From contig NZ_LMUO01000019.1 in assembly GCF_009765905.1 (NCBI RefSeq), positions 1,036,292 through 1,100,291 of the forward strand: a stretch of DNA of 64,000 nucleotides, read 5' to 3'. Below, piece by piece: positions 52,799-61,043 of the stretch (position 1 is its first letter; each line of letters opens with the position of its first letter). This stretch comes from Mucilaginibacter sp. L196 (lineage in GTDB: Bacteria > Bacteroidota > Bacteroidia > Sphingobacteriales > Sphingobacteriaceae). The position numbers were made by a program, and so were the translations under genes. Under the pieces are notes generated by a model, which did no database searches, had not been told where the DNA came from, and saw nothing but the letters and a program-made list of their open reading frames with translations.

Positions 52799-53260
52799 TC
52801 AGGCTTGTGAATTTATAAGCCTATCTATTAATTCAGCCTGTGCCGGGTTGATCTTTCCTTTGGCTTCATCAACTTCAAACCATCCGGCCCGGTCAATTTC
52901 GGAGATCGTTATTTTTTTGCCGGAGCGGGGAGGCCATTCCACTTCGCAGGTGTTGCTCAGGATTGTTTCGTTGTTGATGTCACCCTCAACGGCCCAGGCA
53001 TAAACGGTTTTGCCATTTTTTTGCTTGATTGAACCTAATGAGATGAAATTACCATCAATGGCTTGTCCGGTTTCTTCCTGAAACTCGCGTTTGGCTGCTG
53101 CGAGGGCTTCTTCATCATCCAAAAACTCACCTTTAGGGATCGACCAGCTACCTTCGTCTTTATTTTTAAAGAACGGGCCGCCGGGATGAACGAGGAATAT
53201 CTCTAAAATGTTATTTGTATTTCTGTACAAAAGGATACCCGCGCTTTGTTTGATGGACAT
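52799..53260 (-). CDS. Nudix hydrolase
   Basis: A 153-aa protein with an intact Nudix box GEFLDDEEALAAAKREFQEETG (the metal-binding REFQEE is present), in contrast to the NrtR-like protein at 14090. SAGILLYRNTNNILEIFLVHPGGPFFKNKDEGSWSIPKGEF is typical for a group that hydrolyses nucleoside diphosphate derivatives. Substrate unknown. Confidence 0.9.
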   Translation of the reverse strand: MSIKQSAGILLYRNTNNILEIFLVHPGGPFFKNKDEGSWSIPKGEFLDDEEALAAAKREFQEETGQAIDGNFISLGSIKQKNGKTVYAWAVEGDINNETILSNTCEVEWPPRSGKKITISEIDRAGWFEVDEAKGKINPAQAELIDRLINSQA

Positions 53261-53305
53261 ATTGTAATATTAGTTATGTAATTAACATAAATAACCGCAA
53301 TTAGT

Positions 53306-53313
53306 TAGTTTTG
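53306..53313 (+). promoter_or_regulatory. -7-like box just before ribE
   Basis: TAGTTTTG matches TAnnTTTG and ends 4 bases before the ribE ATG, the same spacing as at 34698-34705. No clear -33 box is seen. Confidence 0.35.
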
Positions 53314-53317
53314 AAAC

Positions 53318-53902
53318 ATGTTTACAGGAATAATAGAAACTTTAGGCAAAGTTGTTGATCTGCAAAAAGATCAGGGAAACTTACATATTACGGTTGAGTC
53401 TGCTATCTCGGCTGAGCTGAAGATTGATCAATCGGTTGCGCATAACGGGGTTTGCTTAACCGTGGTGGCCGTTGCTGATGGCATACACACTGTTACCGCG
53501 ATTGAAGAAACGCTGAACAAAACCAGTATAGGATATTTACAGGTTGGCGATTTAGTGAATCTGGAACGTTGTATGCAGATGAATGCACGGCTTGATGGTC
53601 ATATTGTACAAGGCCACGTTGATCAAACCGCGAAATGTATCGGTTTTAAGGAGCTTGATGGTAGCTGGGAATATACTTTTGAGTATGATGCCGCTATTGG
53701 CAATGTGACCGTGGAGAAAGGCTCTATTTGTGTTAATGGTATCAGTTTAACTGTGGTTAATTCTCAGGCTAATAGTTTTTCAGTAGCTATTATCCCATAT
53801 ACTTTTGAGCATACTAATTTGCAACATGTACGTGAGGGTTCGGTGGTGAATTTGGAGTTTGATATTATTGGTAAGTATGTGGCGAGGTTGATGAACAGAT
53901 AA
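53318..53902 (+). CDS. ribE: Riboflavin synthase alpha subunit
   Basis: A 194-aa protein with the two lumazine-binding repeats: MFTGIIETLGKV...NGVCLTVVAV, NLERCMQMNARLDGHIVQGHVD, then SICVNGISLTVVNSQANSFSVAIIPYTFEHTNL. It converts two dimethylribityllumazine molecules to riboflavin. No other rib genes are adjacent. Confidence 0.96.
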   Translation: MFTGIIETLGKVVDLQKDQGNLHITVESAISAELKIDQSVAHNGVCLTVVAVADGIHTVTAIEETLNKTSIGYLQVGDLVNLERCMQMNARLDGHIVQGHVDQTAKCIGFKELDGSWEYTFEYDAAIGNVTVEKGSICVNGISLTVVNSQANSFSVAIIPYTFEHTNLQHVREGSVVNLEFDIIGKYVARLMNR

Positions 53903-54020
53903 TGTCTGAACCTGAATTTTCAGAATGGGAACTTTAGCTATAAAAATACTAGCGTTCGCAAAAAAATAAACAAAATCGCCTTTTCATAGTTGTACTAGTA
54001 TAATCTAAAAATATACTACT

Positions 54021-54311
54021 ATGGATAAGTTAAAGAAATTTGCGCTGATGGAAAAGATAGTCCATGAATTGGAAGATTTAAAAAATAGTCAGCAGGCAAT
54101 CATACAGAAACTCGCTAAAATTGAAGTTGACAATATAGATCTGGGTGATAAACGCCTTGAAAAAGATTTGCCGGATATGCACCAGCGTGTCGCGGATAAT
54201 TTGGATACTATCGCGGCGATATTGGAAGATTTCGCAACCCAGACCGATAAATATAGCAACAGCAATAATATCGCGGCTTTAAAGGAACAGGAAGAAATTA
54301 AGAATTTATAA
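54021..54311 (+). CDS. Hypothetical helical protein, 96 aa
   Basis: No family recognised. The protein is acidic and alpha-helical, likely coiled coil (MDKLKKFALMEKIVHELEDLKNSQQAIIQKLAKIEVDNIDLGD). It has its own terminator at 54318. Confidence 0.65.
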   Translation: MDKLKKFALMEKIVHELEDLKNSQQAIIQKLAKIEVDNIDLGDKRLEKDLPDMHQRVADNLDTIAAILEDFATQTDKYSNSNNIAALKEQEEIKNL

Positions 54312-54317
54312 AATCAG

Positions 54318-54342
54318 AATCCCCGAAAACGGGGGTTTTTTT
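54318..54342 (+). terminator. Terminator after the coiled-coil gene
   Basis: AATCCCCG (54318-54325) and CGGGGGTT (54330-54337) form eight pairs (one G-T) with loop AAAA and then TTTTT: a typical intrinsic terminator. Confidence 0.92.
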
Positions 54343-54348
54343 GTGCCC

Positions 54349-54424
54349 TGTCATTCTGAGCGAAGCGAAGAATCTGCACGTTTGTAAACTACTTTACAGA
54401 TTCTTCGCTTCGCTCAGAATGACA
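54349..54424. repeat. GTCATTCTGAGC palindromic element
   Basis: Arms of 28 bases (54349-54376, starting TGTCATTCTGAGCGAAG, and 54397-54424) match perfectly around a 20-base loop. The core resembles the repeats at 41738 and 52717 in having GTCAT, GAG and GAAG in the same order. A decayed half copy (ATGCTTCGAGTG...) appears at 54448-54473. Confidence 0.88.
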
Positions 54425-54478
54425 ATTTTTGCTAGGCCTTTGCGCTTATGCTTCGAGTGCCCTCAGCATCACAACCCG

Positions 54479-56347
54479 CTATTCCGGGCCGTTTTCTATG
54501 CTTTTTCCTTTCATCGCTGTGCTGATCGCATGATCCATCAGGCGCTCGGCGAATGGCCGGGTGAATTCGTTAAGCTCATCAATCGCTTTGTGTATGGCGT
54601 CTTTATCGCCGCTGGTTAGTGTTGCTTTTAGCAAGGTAAGGTATTTGTTTGTTTCAGCCATTTCAGCAATGCTTACATGGTCGGCATTTTTTTGGAGGAA
54701 GCGTTCCACTGTGTAAACCATTTGTTCGCCTTCGGTGCGGGCTTCGATCAGCATGCGCTGGGCAACGTCTTCTTTGGCGTGGGTGATGCTGTCTAAAAGC
54801 ATTTGCTCTACCATGTCATCGGTTATACCGTAGGCAGGTTTTACTTCAACCTCTTGTTTTACACCTGAGCGCAGTTCAATCGCCTGAATTGTTAAGATAC
54901 CATCAGCATTCAGTAAAAAATTAATATCAACCTTAGGGAAACCTGCAGGCATAGATGGGATGCCTTTCAAATCAAATTCTGCCAGTTTACGGTTTTCGCT
55001 GATCAAATCACGTTCACCTTGATAAACAGCGATTTTCATGTTTACCTGTCCGTCGATAGATGTGGTATACTGCCTGCCTGCTTTGGTTGGTACTTTTGAA
55101 TTGCGGGGAATAATCACATCCATCAATCCACCCATCGTTTCAATACCTAAAGAAAGTGGGGTAACATCCAGCAATAAAATATCGCTTCGGTTACCGGCTA
55201 ATATATCAGCCTGAATGGCAGCGCCAAGGGCAACTACTTCATCCGGGTTTACTTCATCATGTACTGGTCGGCCAAAAAACTCGGCAACCATTTTTTTAAC
55301 TAAGGATGTGCGTGTCGATCCGCCAACCATTACCACTTCATCAATTTTATCAACACCTAAACCGGCATCCTTCAACGCGTTTTTACAAGCTTGTATGGTT
55401 TGCTGCACTTTAGGCAGGATCAGCGACTCAAAAGTTTGCTTATCCAATGTACACCATATGTCGCCAATCTTATCGTTCACTAAATTCTGGTGTGAAAATG
55501 CTTTTTTAGTTTCTTCTGCTTTTAAGCGTAGCTGCTGGGCAAGTTCATGGTTTTGAATGATCTCCGCTTTGTTCAACTGGTTCTTTTCAATCCAGTAATC
55601 AACAATCGCGCTGTCAAAATCATCTCCACCTAAAAAAGTATCGCCATTAGTGGCTAAAACCTCGAAGATGCCATTTTGAATTTGCAAGATGGATACATCA
55701 AATGTGCCACCACCTAAATCATATACAGCAATGGTTTTTGTTTCTTCGGGATTCAAACCGATGCCATAAGCTAAACTTGCGGCGGTAGGTTCGTTCACAA
55801 TGCGTAATACGTCAAGTCCGGCTAATTTACCGGCATCGCGGGTTGCCTGACGCTGTGAATCATTAAAATAAGCAGGAACGGTTATTACCGCACGGTTTAC
55901 AGGCGTTTTTAGCGCATGTTCGGCACGGGCTTTAAGTTCTTTTAGGATCAATCCTGAAAGTTCGATCGGTGTATAAAACTTATCGCCAACCTTTATTTTT
56001 ACCAGGCTTTCGGTATTATCATCAATAACTTTATAGCTAAAAAAGTCTTGATAGTTTTCAATGTCTTTGTATGAGCGGCCAAGCAGTCTTTTTACAGAGA
56101 AGATGGTATTATGCGGATCGGTGGTTAAATACTCTTTTGCCTCGTTACCTACGGTGATGTCACCAGCTTCAGAAAAGTGGACAATAGATGGTACTAATAC
56201 ACCCTTACCCAAATCGTTAATTACCTGTGGTTGTTTATCAGGGTTGATGAAAGCCACCAATGAGTTGGTAGTGCCCAGATCGATGCCGACAATAATTTCT
56301 TCTTTTTGCAATGAACCTGTTGCCAGGTTGATAGATACTTTAGCCAT
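54479..56347 (-). CDS. hscA: Hsp70 family chaperone, HscA-like
   Basis: A 622-aa Hsp70. ATPase domain: IVGIDLGTTNSLVAF, VNRAVITVPAYFNDSQRQATRDAG, NEPTAASLAYGIG, VYDLGGGTFDVSILQ and VVMVGGSTRTSLVKKMV; substrate domain: LLDVTPLSLGIETMGGLM and TIQAIELRSGVKQEVEV. The short N-terminus, absence of the DnaK C-tail and its order resemble HscA-type chaperones for Fe-S assembly. A stress or iron-sulfur partner is not adjacent. DnaK-like function is the alternative. Confidence 0.85.
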   Translation of the reverse strand: MAKVSINLATGSLQKEEIIVGIDLGTTNSLVAFINPDKQPQVINDLGKGVLVPSIVHFSEAGDITVGNEAKEYLTTDPHNTIFSVKRLLGRSYKDIENYQDFFSYKVIDDNTESLVKIKVGDKFYTPIELSGLILKELKARAEHALKTPVNRAVITVPAYFNDSQRQATRDAGKLAGLDVLRIVNEPTAASLAYGIGLNPEETKTIAVYDLGGGTFDVSILQIQNGIFEVLATNGDTFLGGDDFDSAIVDYWIEKNQLNKAEIIQNHELAQQLRLKAEETKKAFSHQNLVNDKIGDIWCTLDKQTFESLILPKVQQTIQACKNALKDAGLGVDKIDEVVMVGGSTRTSLVKKMVAEFFGRPVHDEVNPDEVVALGAAIQADILAGNRSDILLLDVTPLSLGIETMGGLMDVIIPRNSKVPTKAGRQYTTSIDGQVNMKIAVYQGERDLISENRKLAEFDLKGIPSMPAGFPKVDINFLLNADGILTIQAIELRSGVKQEVEVKPAYGITDDMVEQMLLDSITHAKEDVAQRMLIEARTEGEQMVYTVERFLQKNADHVSIAEMAETNKYLTLLKATLTSGDKDAIHKAIDELNEFTRPFAERLMDHAISTAMKGKSIENGPE

Positions 56348-56367
56348 AGTAGGGTATTAACAAGCCG

Positions 56368-56375
56368 CAAATGTA
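56368..56375 (-). promoter_or_regulatory. -7 promoter box of the Hsp70 gene
   Basis: On the minus strand TACATTTG matches TAnnTTTG perfectly, 20 bases upstream of the start codon; no clear -33 element. Confidence 0.45.
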
Positions 56376-56437
56376 CTTAGTTTTAGGGGATGATGTGTCA
56401 TGTGAATTTCGGATTTGTTGATTGGAATTTAAAACAT

Positions 56438-56577
56438 CATGTCATTGCGAGCGGGGTTTGGCGTGGGCTGTGGTGCGAAGCAAACTCGTAGCATGATATA
56501 TATGCAGTTGGTTATTGCATAGCTACGAGTTTGCTTCGCCACGCATGCCTTTTCTCAGGCCCGCTCGCAATGACATG
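56438..56577. repeat. Long GTCATTGCGAGC palindromic element beside the GIY-YIG gene
   Basis: A 140-base imperfect palindrome. Outer arms CATGTCATTGCGAGCGGG and its complement; inner 18-base perfect arms GCGAAGCAAACTCGTAGC (56475-56492) with their complement at 56522-56539. A 79-base stretch at 56508-56586 recurs at 56982-57060 in the same direction. Confidence 0.9.
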
Positions 56578-56606
56578 GTGGAGAGGCGTTGACCACCACG
56601 CGGGCA

Positions 56607-56903
56607 TTAATCATACCAATCCTCGCTTAAATCTTTCCAGGCTGGATTTTTAGAAACTATTAAGTTTATCTTCTTTTGGCGTGATCCGCCTTTCAATTGT
56701 TTTTCTCTTGCAATAGCATCTTGTATAAAACGGTATTCTTCAAAATACACCAATCTATCACAATCGTATCTTGACGTAAAACCGACATAGACTTTTTGTT
56801 TGTGTTGCCAGATACGCTCTTGTAGATTGCTTGTAACACCAATATATAACGTAGTGTTAGATTTATTGGTAACAATGTAAATACAGTATTGAGCGTCGTC
56901 CAT
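56607..56903 (-). CDS. GIY-YIG nuclease family protein
   Basis: A 98-aa single-domain nuclease: YCIYIVTNKSNTTLYIGVTSNLQERIWQHK (GIY is CIY, then YIG, catalytic Arg) and YFEEYRFIQDAIAREKQLKGGSRQKKINLI (catalytic Glu in FEEY or IAREK). This is the YhbQ/UvrC-N-like type common in Bacteroidota. It sits exactly between two copies of a 79-base palindrome piece, which suggests that it moves with, or acts on, those repeats. Inference only. Confidence 0.9.
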   Translation of the reverse strand: MDDAQYCIYIVTNKSNTTLYIGVTSNLQERIWQHKQKVYVGFTSRYDCDRLVYFEEYRFIQDAIAREKQLKGGSRQKKINLIVSKNPAWKDLSEDWYD

Positions 56904-56981
56904 TAATCAAATATTATAAAAATTATTGTTTGATAAAAGGTTATTTTCAATAAATAAGGTTAACCGTTTTAATTTAAAAAA

Positions 56982-57060
56982 TTGGTTATTGCATGGCTAC
57001 GAGTTTGCTTCGCCGCACATGCCTTTACTCGATCCCACTCGCAATGACATGATGGAGAGG
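56982..57060 (+). repeat. Direct copy of the palindrome piece on the other side of the GIY-YIG gene
   Basis: Compared with 56508-56586 the 79 bases differ at about nine positions by my count; both are in the plus orientation and end ...GGAGAGG. Only the right half of the palindrome is present here. Confidence 0.85.
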
Positions 57061-57155
57061 GTTAGGGAATCTTCTTGTAACAAAACAATTATGCTCCTAA
57101 ATCTTTAATGCTGATAATTCCGAATATGATATTTTGTAATTACTTTCACATCTCG

Positions 57156-59978
57156 ATGAATAAGCCCCTATTTCCACTCATTTTAAGTTTGTTATTGCTT
57201 GTGGGTGTTGCCCGTGCGCAGGAGTTTGGGGGCAACCCACCATCCATTAAATGGAACCAGGTAAATACCCCTGCTGCTAAGGTGATCTTCCCGGTGGGGT
57301 TGGATACGGAAGGGCTGAGGGTGGCTAACATTGTTACGCAAATGAATGGCGCTATACAACCTACTATTGGTTTTAAACAGCGGCAGGTAAGCATATTAAT
57401 GCAAAACCAGACAACCATTACCAACGCTTACGTACAGTTAGCGCCTTTTAGAAGTGAGTTTTTTTTGACACCAGAGCAGAACAGTTTTGATATAGGCAGT
57501 TTGCCATGGCCCGAGCAATTGGCTATACACGAGTTTAGGCATGTGCAGCAGTATAATAATTTTGATGTCGGCTTATCCAAAACCATGCGGTTTTTGTTTG
57601 GCGAGGGGGGACAAGCTTTAGCGAACGACCTAGCTGTACCGAACTGGTTTTTTGAGGGCGATGCCGTTTTTAACGAAACCCATGTGAGCGAACAGGGCAG
57701 AGGCAGGTTACCTTTCTTTTTAGATGGCTTTAGGGCTTTGTGGGCTGATGGTACGGATTATAGCTATATGAAGATCCGCAATGGATCATATATTGATTAT
57801 ACGCCGGATTGGTATCCGCTGGGTTATATGATGGTAAGCTATGGCCGGGAAAAATATGGAGATGATTTTTGGAAAAAAGTAACGCATGATGCTGCGGCTT
57901 ATAAAGGTGGATTTTATCCATTCGAAAGGGCGATAAAGAAATATTCGGGTAAGGATTTTGTTGATTTTAGGAATGACGCGTTGAATTATTTCAGGCAGCA
58001 ATTTGTGGCGATTGACCAACATAATCAACCTCAAGCTAAAAAGCATTTTGATGCAGATAGGGAATACCCTGCTTATATTGATGATCATACACTTATTTAT
58101 TCAAAAACCAGCTACGATAAAACGCCTGTTTTTGTAATCAGAGAGGGTAATACCGAGAAGACCATCAGTACCCGCAGCTATTCGTTGGATAATTATTTTG
58201 ATTATCATGATGGCAAAATAATTTATGCCAGTTACCGCCCTGACCTGCGTTGGACCTATCGGGATTACAGTGAACTGATATTATTGGATGTAAAAACCGG
58301 TAAAGAGCATCGCATCACTAAAGGCACAAAATACTTCGCACCATCTTTTAGTCCGGATGGCAAAACGATTGCCGTGGTACAAGAAGCACCATCCGGAAAA
58401 TGTGATGTGCATTTGCTTGATGCGACAACCGGTAAATTATTAGCGGTGGTGCCTAATAAACAGCGTTTATTTTATACCTACCCTAAGTTTTATGGGCAGG
58501 ATAATTTAGTTGCAACGGTAAGGAACAGCAAAGGCAAAATGTCGCTGGCTATTATTAATATCAAAACCGGCGAAGCTAAATATTTGCTACCGTTCACTTT
58601 TCAGCCTATTGTTTTCCCGCACTTGCATGGTGATACCGCTTACTTTTCAGCGACCAGTAATATTAATGACCGATTGTTCGCCGTCAATTTAAAGAATGAT
58701 AAACTATACGAGCTAAAATGCGATTCGCTGCAAACGTTTATTGGTAATTATGAAACTTCGGTTTCAGACAAGAAATTAGCTTGGGTAAGTCTTACTTCGT
58801 ATGGTTTTCAAATTCATCAAATTGATAATACCGCAATCCAATGGCAAGAATTACCGGATGGCGCTATCCCGGGTACGTTGCCTAACTTTAATATCACTGC
58901 ATTAACCCGCGATTCATCCACCAATTTACTGGCATCGGTACAAAACAAACCGATGGGGATTACCAAATACAATAAAGCTTATCACCTGTTTAATTTTCAT
59001 AGTCTTGTCCCCAATATCGACGACCCGAATTATACCTTAGAGATACAGGGCGAGAATGTGCTGAATACTTTTCAGTCAAACATCTTATTTAACTATAACC
59101 GTGATGAGGGTTACAAGGAATTTGGCTTTAATGCCATTTACGGGGCTTTATTCCCCTACATTTCCGGCGGTGTAGATTATACCATTGACAGGCGGGAGCT
59201 ATACCGCGGCACTAATATTTATTGGAACGAAACCAGCGTACAGGGTGGCTTAGAGTTGCCGTTGAATTTTACCCGTGGCAAAAGCAGTACTTCACTGGCT
59301 ATCGGCAGCGATTTGGTGTATAGCAGCAGTAGTTTTCAGCAGGCATATCGTGCTTTGTTTGCCGATCAATCATACGCATACCTGAACAACTATCTTTATT
59401 TTTATAATAGCACCTTACAAGCGCAAAAAAATATATTCCCGCATTTCGCGCAAAGTATACAGCTAGGCTATCAAAACGCGGTGACCGGACAAAGCTCTAC
59501 ACAGTTTTTAGCAACGGGTACTTTTTATTTCCCGGGCCTGTCTGTTAATCACAGCTTATTTTTCAATGCGGCCTATCAACAAAAGGGTAGCGCTGATAAT
59601 GTGATTGATTACTCAAATAATTTCCCGTTCTCGAGAGGGTATACCGCCGAAAACTTTTATAAAATGGATAAGTTAGGGGCGAATTATAGTTTCCCGATAG
59701 CTTATCCTGATGCGGGAGTAGCTAATACGATATACATTATGCGTATCCGTGGTAACGCTTTTTATGATTATACGCTTGCGAATGATTTTTATGTAGATGG
59801 CTCTAAGTTCAAAGCCAATTTCAATTCCACCGGTTTAGAGGTTTATTTTGATACCAAGTGGTTTAACCAGGAAGCTATTTCGTTTGGTTTCAGATATGAC
59901 CGCTTGCTTGATCCCGACCTGTACGGCGGCAGCGGCAGGAACAGGTTTGAGTTGATTGTTCCGGTGAGTATTTTTTAG
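57156..59978 (+). CDS. Secreted metallopeptidase-like protein with beta-propeller and C-terminal barrel
   Basis: A 940-aa exported protein; start 57156 (MNKPLFPLIL), signal ending at VARAQ. HEFRHVQQ near residue 125 is an H-E-x-x-H zinc motif, with NWFFEGDAVFNE about 50 residues later as the third ligand region. The middle has TolB/WD40-like repeats (APSFSPDGKTIAVVQ, CDVHLLDATTGKLLAVV). The end is barrel-like (FGFRYDRLLDPDLYG...FELIVPVSIF), suggesting outer-membrane insertion. Function unknown; a combined peptidase and surface protein is plausible. Confidence 0.8.
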   Translation: MNKPLFPLILSLLLLVGVARAQEFGGNPPSIKWNQVNTPAAKVIFPVGLDTEGLRVANIVTQMNGAIQPTIGFKQRQVSILMQNQTTITNAYVQLAPFRSEFFLTPEQNSFDIGSLPWPEQLAIHEFRHVQQYNNFDVGLSKTMRFLFGEGGQALANDLAVPNWFFEGDAVFNETHVSEQGRGRLPFFLDGFRALWADGTDYSYMKIRNGSYIDYTPDWYPLGYMMVSYGREKYGDDFWKKVTHDAAAYKGGFYPFERAIKKYSGKDFVDFRNDALNYFRQQFVAIDQHNQPQAKKHFDADREYPAYIDDHTLIYSKTSYDKTPVFVIREGNTEKTISTRSYSLDNYFDYHDGKIIYASYRPDLRWTYRDYSELILLDVKTGKEHRITKGTKYFAPSFSPDGKTIAVVQEAPSGKCDVHLLDATTGKLLAVVPNKQRLFYTYPKFYGQDNLVATVRNSKGKMSLAIINIKTGEAKYLLPFTFQPIVFPHLHGDTAYFSATSNINDRLFAVNLKNDKLYELKCDSLQTFIGNYETSVSDKKLAWVSLTSYGFQIHQIDNTAIQWQELPDGAIPGTLPNFNITALTRDSSTNLLASVQNKPMGITKYNKAYHLFNFHSLVPNIDDPNYTLEIQGENVLNTFQSNILFNYNRDEGYKEFGFNAIYGALFPYISGGVDYTIDRRELYRGTNIYWNETSVQGGLELPLNFTRGKSSTSLAIGSDLVYSSSSFQQAYRALFADQSYAYLNNYLYFYNSTLQAQKNIFPHFAQSIQLGYQNAVTGQSSTQFLATGTFYFPGLSVNHSLFFNAAYQQKGSADNVIDYSNNFPFSRGYTAENFYKMDKLGANYSFPIAYPDAGVANTIYIMRIRGNAFYDYTLANDFYVDGSKFKANFNSTGLEVYFDTKWFNQEAISFGFRYDRLLDPDLYGGSGRNRFELIVPVSIF

Positions 59979-60231
59979 ATAAAAACTGTTTCCCCAAAAA
60001 AATCTAACAAGTATAAATTGTTGATTTTTTTGATGAAAAAGCATCATTTTTTCGCTGTTTTACGGCCAAAAAGAGTAAAAAAACGATGTTTTTGGGGCAT
60101 TTTGGGGCTTAAAACAGGCTTAAAAGCAATAATTTTCAATCTAAAAACCGCTTTTTTAGGAGTAAAAAGGGTGTTTTTGGGGCGAAAAGTGTACCAACTG
60201 TACCAGGTGTTTCATATGTACCGTGGTACAC
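59979..60231. repeat. Low-complexity intergenic region with TTTTGGGGC repeats and a TGTACCA palindrome
   Basis: A 253-base stretch dominated by A and T runs. TTTTTGGGGC or TTTTGGGGC occurs three times between about 60088 and 60184. At 60187-60231 GTGTACCA and TGGTACAC flank a TGTACC repeat series, and AAGTGTACCAACTGT recurs in inverted orientation at 11131-11167. A Lys-rich reading frame crosses it but is not protein-like. Confidence 0.55.
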
Positions 60232-60975
60232 TCAGGCATTAACCAGCTGTATGAGCTTTTTTACCCGCTCTACATCCGTTTGGTCGAAACTGTACTCATC
60301 ATGCATGGCATCACCCATAGCTATATGGTCGTTTTGAAATTGCATCTGACTTGGAATCATAACCCTTGCTGATGAATGTATCTCTTGCACACCTGTATAA
60401 CGTACCAGATCGGCGGCATTGTGCTCATTTACACCCGCGCCGGCCATTATGCTGATACGCCCGGCAGCTTTTTCAACCAAATGCGCAAGCATCGCCGATC
60501 CTTCCATCGCGCTACTTTTGCCACCTGAGGTTAAGATGCGCTCGCAACCAAGTTCAATAATATCTTCAAGCGCCTGGTATAAATCGGCACAAACATCAAA
60601 TGCCCGGTGGAAAGTAACACCTAAACCGAATTGTTTAGCCATGCGCACTAACTCCAGATTGCGTTCTTTGTCAATGGTGCCATCTGCCTTAAGTATACCT
60701 ATCACAATTCCATCGCAACCAGCTTCAATACAATATCTTATGTCGGCCTGCATGGTTTGGTACTCAATATCGTTATATAGGAAATCTCCACTACGGGGGC
60801 GTATTAATACATATAGTTTGATATGTAGAAACTTGCGTGCCAGGGTGATTTGTCCGGCAGATGGGGTGGTGCCGCCTTCTTTCAGGTTATCGCACAACTC
60901 TACACGGATAGCACCGCCATTTTGCGCTGCTAAGGCAGAATTGATAGAATTCGCGCAAACTTCAAGAGCGATCAT
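60232..60975 (-). CDS. cutC: CutC family protein
   Basis: A 247-aa TIM-barrel protein. Start 60975 (MIALEVCANSINSALAAQNGGAIRVELCDNLKEGGTTPS). IRPRSGDFLYNDIEYQTM, GVTFHRAFDVCAD, ERILTSGGKSSA, ISIMAGAGVNEHNAADLV and EIHSSARV are all CutC motifs. It was linked to copper tolerance in some bacteria but that role is disputed. No metal-responsive element is visible. Confidence 0.94.
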   Translation of the reverse strand: MIALEVCANSINSALAAQNGGAIRVELCDNLKEGGTTPSAGQITLARKFLHIKLYVLIRPRSGDFLYNDIEYQTMQADIRYCIEAGCDGIVIGILKADGTIDKERNLELVRMAKQFGLGVTFHRAFDVCADLYQALEDIIELGCERILTSGGKSSAMEGSAMLAHLVEKAAGRISIMAGAGVNEHNAADLVRYTGVQEIHSSARVMIPSQMQFQNDHIAMGDAMHDEYSFDQTDVERVKKLIQLVNA

Positions 60976-61043
60976 CTTTGTGATTTGGTGATATACGAAC
61001 AAGGCTCATTTAAAAGAGTTTTGTTTATTTTATGTGATTATTA

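Noticed and set aside
60018..60242. A 74-aa Lys/Phe-rich reading frame on the plus strand
   Set aside because: It runs through low-complexity A/T and TTTTGGGGC repeats, overlaps the end of cutC and has no protein-like pattern.
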